A program made the translations under genes and the position numbers. The notes under the pieces were generated by a model. It did no database searches. It worked only from the letters and a program-made list of their open reading frames with translations, and was not told the DNA's origin. From an uncultured Erysipelotrichaceae bacterium (GTDB lineage Bacteria > Bacillota_I > Bacilli_A > RF39 > UBA660), in assembly GCA_902793315.1 (NCBI GenBank), contig CADBCT010000004.1, forward strand, positions 36,573-71,966: a stretch of DNA of 35,394 bases, given 5' to 3'. This document shows, in pieces, positions 30,875 through 35,394 of this stretch; positions within the stretch are counted from its first letter, which is position 1; each line of letters opens with the position of its first letter.

Positions 30875-30898
30875 GAGTGGGAAAGAATAGTCCCACTC
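30875..30898 (+). promoter_or_regulatory. Leader hairpin of the rimP-nusA operon
   Basis: GAGTGGGA (30875-30882) pairs perfectly with TCCCACTC (30891-30898) with loop AAGAATAG, just after the promoter. There is no good T-run after it. GAGTGGG...CCCACTC hairpins before rimP are something I recall in other Firmicutes, but I cannot verify a named family. A role in autoregulation by NusA is speculation. Confidence 0.7.
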
Positions 30899-30923
30899 TT
30901 ATTATTTGATAGAGGGTGATAGA

Positions 30924-31175
30924 TTGAAGACAAAGATTAGTAAATTAGTAAATGATTCAATCAAAGAATTAAATGTATTTGTAGATGATGCATTTACTAG
31001 TGAAGAAGAAGGTCAAAAGATTCTTAATATTGTGCTTGATAGTGAAGAAGTAATTGATTTAAATAAAGTAACTGAAGCTTCAAGAATAATTAATAAGATA
31101 ATTGATCAGCATGAAGAATTATTAGATGATGTTGATGTGTTAGATATCTATTCTAAAGAGAAAGGAGATATGTAA
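30924..31175 (+). CDS. rimP: Ribosome maturation factor RimP, N-terminal domain only
   Basis: RimP assists 30S assembly. It encodes 83 residues from TTG 30924, five bases after GAGGGTG. The sequence covers only the N-terminal alpha/beta domain: LVNDSIKELNVFVDDAFTSE, then GQKILNIVLDSEEVIDLNKV, TEASRIINKIID and LDDVDVLDIYSKEKGDM. Usual RimP is about 150 residues with a C-terminal SH3-like domain that contacts S12. The stop comes one base before nusA, so no second domain is encoded here. Position before nusA, as in Bacillus, supports the call. Confidence 0.85.
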   Translation: MKTKISKLVNDSIKELNVFVDDAFTSEEEGQKILNIVLDSEEVIDLNKVTEASRIINKIIDQHEELLDDVDVLDIYSKEKGDM

Positions 31176-31176
31176 T

Positions 31177-32415
31177 TTGGCAAAGAAGAAAGAAGAAAAA
31201 GAATTTAAAATGAATGGTGCAGAATTTAAAAAAGCGCTTGATAATATTGTTGCAGAAAAAGATATTGATCCTGAAATAGTATATAGTGCTATGGAATTAG
31301 CTTTAACTTCTGCATATAAAAAGAATTTTAATTCTAAAACTAATGTAAAAGTAGTATTTGATCGTGATACAGGAGATATTAAAGTATATTCATTCTTAAC
31401 AGTAGTACCAGATGATAAGATGACTAAGGAAGAATATGAAGATGCTTTGTTTGAAAGTTATGCTGAAGATGATGAATTAGATACTAAACCTGATGTAGTA
31501 GAAGAAACTACTGAAGAAGGAGAAGAAGTAGAAGAGAAGAAAGAACTACCTTCATTCTTTAATAAAGAAACAGAAATAAAATTAAGTGATGCTAAAAAGA
31601 TTGATAAGACTTTAGAAATTGGAGATACTATTGATACTGAAGTAACTCCTAAAGATTTTGGTAGAGTTGCAACTTCTACAGCTAAACAAGTAGTAGTTCA
31701 AAAAATAAGAGAAGCTGAAAGAAATAGTATTATGGATGAATTTGGTGATAAACAAGATGAACTATTAGTTGGTACAGTAGCACTTGAAGATACAGATAAT
31801 TACTTTATTGATTTAGGTAGAACTAATGGTATTTTACCTAAGAAAGATTGTATTCCTGGAGAAAAGATTGAGATGGGATCACAAATAAAAGTATATGTAT
31901 CTAAAGTAGATAATAATGGTAAGAATTTATTAATATTACTTAGTAGAAGTCATTATGGTTTTGTTAAAAGACTATTTGAATTAGAAATACCAGAAATTAA
32001 TGATGGTACTGTAATGATTTATAGTGTTGCTAGAGATGCAGGTAACAGAAGTAAAGTGGCAGTTTATTCTGAAAATCCTAATGTAGATCCAATTGGAGCT
32101 TGTATTGGAGAAAAAGGTAGTAGAATTGCTAGAATAATTAATGAATTACATGGAGAAAAGTTAGATGTAATTAAATATGATGCAGATCCTGCAGTATTTA
32201 TTGAAAATGCTTTAAGTCCTGCTAAAGATTTAACAGTAGCTATTACTGATCCAAAGAAATTAGAAGCAATGGTTATTGCTGATGGAGATAACTTCTCACT
32301 AGCTATTGGTAAAAAAGGACAAAATGCACGTCTTGCTACACGTTTAACTAAGTTTAAGAAGATTGATATTAAGACAACAGAACAAGCAAGAGAAGCAGGA
32401 ATTAACTTTAGATAG
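31177..32415 (+). CDS. nusA: Transcription termination/antitermination factor NusA
   Basis: RNA polymerase-associated elongation factor acting in pausing, termination and antitermination. It has 412 residues: an N-terminal RNAP-binding domain (1-180) with a long acidic insert (about 88-128, rich in Glu and Asp), S1 domain (about 185-255), KH1 with GACIGEKGSR and KH2 with IGKKGQNARL. It lacks C-terminal acidic repeats, as usual in Firmicutes. The start is TTG 31177 with AAAGGAG upstream, overlapping rimP closely. The insert is longer than in Bacillus NusA. Confidence 0.97.
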   Translation: MAKKKEEKEFKMNGAEFKKALDNIVAEKDIDPEIVYSAMELALTSAYKKNFNSKTNVKVVFDRDTGDIKVYSFLTVVPDDKMTKEEYEDALFESYAEDDELDTKPDVVEETTEEGEEVEEKKELPSFFNKETEIKLSDAKKIDKTLEIGDTIDTEVTPKDFGRVATSTAKQVVVQKIREAERNSIMDEFGDKQDELLVGTVALEDTDNYFIDLGRTNGILPKKDCIPGEKIEMGSQIKVYVSKVDNNGKNLLILLSRSHYGFVKRLFELEIPEINDGTVMIYSVARDAGNRSKVAVYSENPNVDPIGACIGEKGSRIARIINELHGEKLDVIKYDADPAVFIENALSPAKDLTVAITDPKKLEAMVIADGDNFSLAIGKKGQNARLATRLTKFKKIDIKTTEQAREAGINFR

Positions 32416-32424
32416 GAGGTATTT

Positions 32425-32688
32425 ATGAAACAAAGAAAAATACCTTTAAGAACTTGTGTAGTAACTAAAGAATCTCTTCCTAAGAGTGAATTACTAAGAA
32501 TAGTAAGAACTCCATATGGAGAAGTATTACCTGATGAAACAGGAAAGTTAAATGGAAGAGGAGCATATATTAAAAAAGATATAGAAGTTCTAGAAAAAGC
32601 TCGTAAGAGTAAGATATTAGAAAAAAAATTAGAATGTGAAATAGAGGATAGTGTCTATGACGAAATAAAAGAAATTATAGAAAAGTGA
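32425..32688 (+). CDS. ylxR: YlxR family RNA-binding protein
   Basis: It has 87 residues with the DUF448/YlxR fold: PLRTCVVTKESLPKSELLRI near the N-terminus and the signature LNGRGAYIKKD. YlxR binds RNA and has been linked to RNase P regulation in Bacillus. AGGAGG precedes the ATG by seven bases. It lies between nusA and infB; ylxQ, the L7Ae-type gene usually next, is absent. Confidence 0.95.
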   Translation: MKQRKIPLRTCVVTKESLPKSELLRIVRTPYGEVLPDETGKLNGRGAYIKKDIEVLEKARKSKILEKKLECEIEDSVYDEIKEIIEK

Positions 32689-32699
32689 GGTGAGTCTTA

Positions 32700-34838
32700 A
32701 TGATGACTTTAGAAGATTATGCACAAGATGTAGGAAAAACAGTAGAAGAAATAAAAGCTTTGTGTGATAAAGTGGGTATTAACTATGAAGATGAAAACTC
32801 TTTATTAGATGATATTAGTATTACTTTACTAGATAATGAAATGCAAGATGAAGAAGATTATATTGGAGAAGATAGTGAAGATTTAGAAGAACAAAGAAAT
32901 TTAGAAGAAGTAGAAAATAAAGCAGAAGAGTTAGCTTCAAATACTAGAATTGATTTAGATGATACAACTTCATTTACTAAAGTTAAACAAACTAAAGAAG
33001 CTAAGAAGACTGATAATAAGAAAGACTTCTTAAAAGAAAGAAAGAAGCTATATAAACATCGTGAAAAATTACAGAGTAATGAAACAGAAGTAGCAGATAA
33101 TGTTATTCTTTATAAGAATGGAATGACTGTTACTGATTTAGCTACTATATTAGATATTAAACCTACTGATTTAATTAAAAAATTAATGGGATTAGGTGTA
33201 ATGGCTTCTCTAAATCAAGCACTTGATTATGATACTGTTGAAGTTATTGTTACAGATTACGATAAAGTATTAAAGAAAGAAGAAACAGCAGATATTTCTA
33301 ATTTTGAAAATTATGAAATTGAAGATAAAGAAGAGGACTTAGTAGAAAGACCTCCAGTTGTTACTATTATGGGTCATGTTGACCATGGTAAAACTACTTT
33401 ATTAGATTATATTAGAAATAGTGATGTAGTAAGTGGAGAAGCAGGTGGAATTACTCAAGCTATTGGTGCTTACTCTGTTAAGTGTAATGATAAGAGAATC
33501 ACTTTTATTGATACACCAGGACATGCTGCTTTTACTGAGATGAGAGCTAGAGGAGCTAGTATTACAGATATAGTAATTATTATAGTTGCTGCAGATGATG
33601 GTGTAATGCCTCAAACTAAGGAAGCAATTGATCATGCTAAAGCTGCAGGAGTACCTATTATTGTTGCTATTAATAAGATTGATAAGCCTGAAGCAAATGT
33701 TGATAGAATAATGACTGCTTTAGTAGAAAATGGTTTAACTCCTGAAGAATGGGGAGGAGAAACAATTGTTAATAAGATTTCTGCTAAATCAGGACAAGGG
33801 GTTGATGAATTATTAGAAAGTATTTTATTAGTTGCTGAAATGCATGAATATAAAGCTAATCCATCACGTTATGCAAGTGGTGCTGTAGTAGAAGCAAGAA
33901 AAGATTCAAAAGTTGGTTCTATCGCAACATTATTAGTACAAAATGGAACTATTAGATTAGGAGATCCAATTGTTATTGGTAATTTTGCAGGTAAAGTTAG
34001 GACATTAAAGAATGATAAAGGACAAAATATTACAGAAGCAGGTCCATCTACACCGGTAGAAGTAACCGGTATTTCGGAAGTACCAAGTGCTGGTGATAAA
34101 TTCATGGCTTTTGAAACAGAAAAACAAGCAAAAGAAATAGCTAGTGAAAGAACCCTTCGTTCAAAAGAAAAAGATACTAACTTTAGTGGTATGACTTTAG
34201 AAGATTTATTTGGAAGAATAAAAGAAGGTCAAAAAGAAATTAAAGTAGTATTAAAAGCAGATGTTAATGGTTCTTTAGAAGCAGTAAGAGGTGCTTTAGA
34301 AAAGATTGATGTAGAAGGTGTAAAAGTATCTGTAATAAGAGGTGGAGTAGGAGCTATTACTGAAAGTGATGTAGTATTAGCTAGTGCTTCAAATGCTATT
34401 ATTATTGGATTTAATGTTAGAGGTACAGGTTCTACTATTGATTATGCTAAACAATATGGTATTGAAATAAAAACATATGATATTATTTATAAAGTAGTAG
34501 AAGACATGGAAAAAGCTATGAAAGGTATGTTAGATCCAGAATTTGAAGAAAAAGTAGTAGGTACTGCTGAAATAAGACAAATCTTTAAATTCTCTAAAGT
34601 TGGTTTAATAGCTGGATGTCATGTTACTAGTGGTATTATTAGAAACAATTTAAAAGCTCGTATAATTAGAGATGATATAGTAGTATACAATGGTTCAGTA
34701 AAAACATTACAACATGAAAAAGATCAAGTAAAAGAAGTTAAAAAGGATATGGACTGTGGTATGACTCTAGAAAATTGTCAAGATTATAAAGAGGGAGATA
34801 TCATTGAAGTATACGAACTAGTAGAAATTAAGAGGTAA
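32700..34838 (+). CDS. infB: Translation initiation factor IF-2
   Basis: GTPase that recruits fMet-tRNA to the 30S subunit and promotes 50S joining. It has 712 residues: an N-terminal acidic, low-complexity region with a shortened IF2N module (VTDLATILDIKPTDLIKKLM about 140-165), G domain with GHVDHGKTT (from about 225), DTPGHAAF and NKID, then domains II-IV ending in the C-terminal beta-barrel that binds fMet (FKFSKVGLIAGCHVTSGIIR). ATG 32700 follows GAGGTGAG. The YlxP gene found next to infB in Bacillus is absent; rbfA follows directly. Confidence 0.98.
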   Translation: MMTLEDYAQDVGKTVEEIKALCDKVGINYEDENSLLDDISITLLDNEMQDEEDYIGEDSEDLEEQRNLEEVENKAEELASNTRIDLDDTTSFTKVKQTKEAKKTDNKKDFLKERKKLYKHREKLQSNETEVADNVILYKNGMTVTDLATILDIKPTDLIKKLMGLGVMASLNQALDYDTVEVIVTDYDKVLKKEETADISNFENYEIEDKEEDLVERPPVVTIMGHVDHGKTTLLDYIRNSDVVSGEAGGITQAIGAYSVKCNDKRITFIDTPGHAAFTEMRARGASITDIVIIIVAADDGVMPQTKEAIDHAKAAGVPIIVAINKIDKPEANVDRIMTALVENGLTPEEWGGETIVNKISAKSGQGVDELLESILLVAEMHEYKANPSRYASGAVVEARKDSKVGSIATLLVQNGTIRLGDPIVIGNFAGKVRTLKNDKGQNITEAGPSTPVEVTGISEVPSAGDKFMAFETEKQAKEIASERTLRSKEKDTNFSGMTLEDLFGRIKEGQKEIKVVLKADVNGSLEAVRGALEKIDVEGVKVSVIRGGVGAITESDVVLASASNAIIIGFNVRGTGSTIDYAKQYGIEIKTYDIIYKVVEDMEKAMKGMLDPEFEEKVVGTAEIRQIFKFSKVGLIAGCHVTSGIIRNNLKARIIRDDIVVYNGSVKTLQHEKDQVKEVKKDMDCGMTLENCQDYKEGDIIEVYELVEIKR

Positions 34839-34842
34839 TATT

Positions 34843-35193
34843 ATGGCAAGTATCAAAATAGAAAGATTAAATCATGCTTTTCAAGAAGAAATAAGTATGA
34901 TACTTATGAGAGAAGTAAAAGATGAAGATATTAAATTTGTAACTGTTACAGGAGTAGATACAACTAGTGATTTAAGTTTTGCAAAAGTATATTACACAGT
35001 CTTAGATGATTCTAAGAAAGAGAAAACTGCAGAAGCTTTAGAAAAAGCAGCATCTTTTATTAGAACAAAACTTGCTGAAAGAGTAGAAATAAGACATACT
35101 CCTGAATTAAAATTTATTTATGATACATCTATTGCTTATGGAGAACATATTGATAAATTAATTGATGAAATTAATGAAAAGAAGACCAATTAG
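34843..35193 (+). CDS. rbfA: Ribosome-binding factor A
   Basis: RbfA binds the 30S subunit near helix 1/helix 44 and assists 16S 5' maturation. It has 116 residues with the KH-like core: IKERLNHAFQEEISMIL-type N-terminus, VTGVDTTSDLSFAKVYYTVL and the C-terminal IRHTPELKFIYDTSIAYGEH. It is the last gene of the operon here; truB, which normally follows, is fused to VanY upstream. Stop codon within the terminator stem. Confidence 0.97.
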   Translation: MASIKIERLNHAFQEEISMILMREVKDEDIKFVTVTGVDTTSDLSFAKVYYTVLDDSKKEKTAEALEKAASFIRTKLAERVEIRHTPELKFIYDTSIAYGEHIDKLIDEINEKKTN

Positions 35194-35203
35194 GTCTTTT
35201 TTT
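35182..35203 (+). terminator. Terminator of the rimP-rbfA operon
   Basis: AAGACC (35182-35187) pairs with GGTCTT (35193-35198), loop AATTA, T-run to 35203. Confidence 0.88.
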
Positions 35204-35244
35204 GTTTACAAAAATATATTATAATAATCATAGAGGATAAGAAT

Positions 35245-35394
35245 ATGGCCTATAAGAGAAGATTAAGATTTGACAAAAGAATAAAATTTCAAAAGAAAAT
35301 GAATATTATCTATATTCTTCTTTTAATAGTGCTTGCAAGTATAGGAACAGGATATGCATATATAAAGAGTAATTTAAATATAAATGGAACAGCT
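35245..35394 (+). CDS. Cut surface-type protein, 3' end outside window
   Basis: Only the first 50 residues are visible: a basic N-terminus (MAYKRRLRFDKRIKFQKK), a hydrophobic export/anchor segment (NIIYILLLIVLASIGTGYAY) and then IKSNLNINGTA. The pattern of an export helix ending GYAY followed by a short strand with NINGT is one I associate with exported fibre-type or Ig-like surface proteins of low-GC gut Firmicutes, but no family can be fixed from so little. ATG 35245 follows AGAGGAT. A TATAAT lies at 35220-35225. Confidence 0.7.
   Translation, partial: MAYKRRLRFDKRIKFQKKMNIIYILLLIVLASIGTGYAYIKSNLNINGTA

Noticed and set aside
33869-34105. 78-codon minus-strand open frame within infB
   Set aside because: Antisense to conserved IF-2 domain II coding sequence; no start signals.
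1-35394. TGA read as Trp (mollicute code)
   Set aside because: Trp is encoded by TGG throughout and genes such as cdd, ylxR and spoIVFB end at TGA with proper neighbours.
1-35394. Insertion sequences, prophage or CRISPR array
   Set aside because: No transposase, integrase or phage gene and no regularly spaced direct repeats were found.

Overview
The window is a very AT-rich, gene-dense piece of a low-GC Gram-positive (Bacilli/Erysipelotrichia-like) chromosome. TGA is used as an ordinary stop, so this is not a TGA=Trp mollicute. Three gene neighbourhoods familiar from Bacillus subtilis sit side by side in reduced form. Sporulation genes (spoIVFA, spoIVFB, yqfC, yqfD, a SpoIIB-like gene, a coat-like gene) indicate an endospore former or a recent descendant of one. 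The exact taxon cannot be fixed from the sequence alone. Almost all genes are on the + strand; the exceptions are a ferredoxin and a small coat-like protein.

Layout. (1) 1-7.7 kb: valS (5' end cut), two small helical proteins and a GNAT acetyltransferase, then SpoIIB-like, radC, mreC, mreD, spoIVFA, spoIVFB. This is the Bacillus valS...spoIIB-maf-radC-mreBCD-minCD-spoIVFAB order with folC, comC, maf, mreB and minCD missing. (2) 7.7-8.2 kb: tRNA-Ala(TGC), tRNA-Thr(GGT) and a structured transcript of about 100 nt ending in a terminator. (3) 8.2-11.0 kb: an accessory bacteriocin locus with a C39-peptidase ABC exporter, a small membrane accessory protein, and two overlapping short genes encoding double-glycine-leader peptides that each carry a GxxxG motif and one C-terminal Cys. 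(4) 11.1-17.4 kb: rpsU, yqeY, yqfC, yqfD, vanZ-like, ybeY, dgkA, cdd, era, a 28-codon yqzL, recO, then a membrane-anchored EIIB-like protein lacking the phosphorylated Cys. (5) 17.4-21.4 kb: a sensorless histidine kinase behind a Spo0A-box promoter, the coat-like gene behind a sigma-K-like promoter on the opposite strand, rluB, ferredoxin and two proteins of unknown function. (6) 21.4-35.4 kb: polC, three poorly known genes (two envelope-type), a VanY-TruB fusion, another membrane-anchored protein, then the rimP-nusA-ylxR-infB-rbfA operon with a one-domain RimP and no ylxQ, and a cut surface-type gene at the end.

Expression signals are unusually clear. Most units end in perfect hairpins plus T-runs, often overlapping the stop codon. 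Many promoters are extended -10 (TGnTATAAT). Ribosome binding sites are commonly GGTGAT or AGGAGG types with short spacing. The most noteworthy points are the candidate two-peptide bacteriocin cluster with its leader RNA or sRNA, the VanY-TruB fusion, two Spo0A-box promoters with identical geometry, spoIVFB lacking any canonical start codon, and the truncated RimP.
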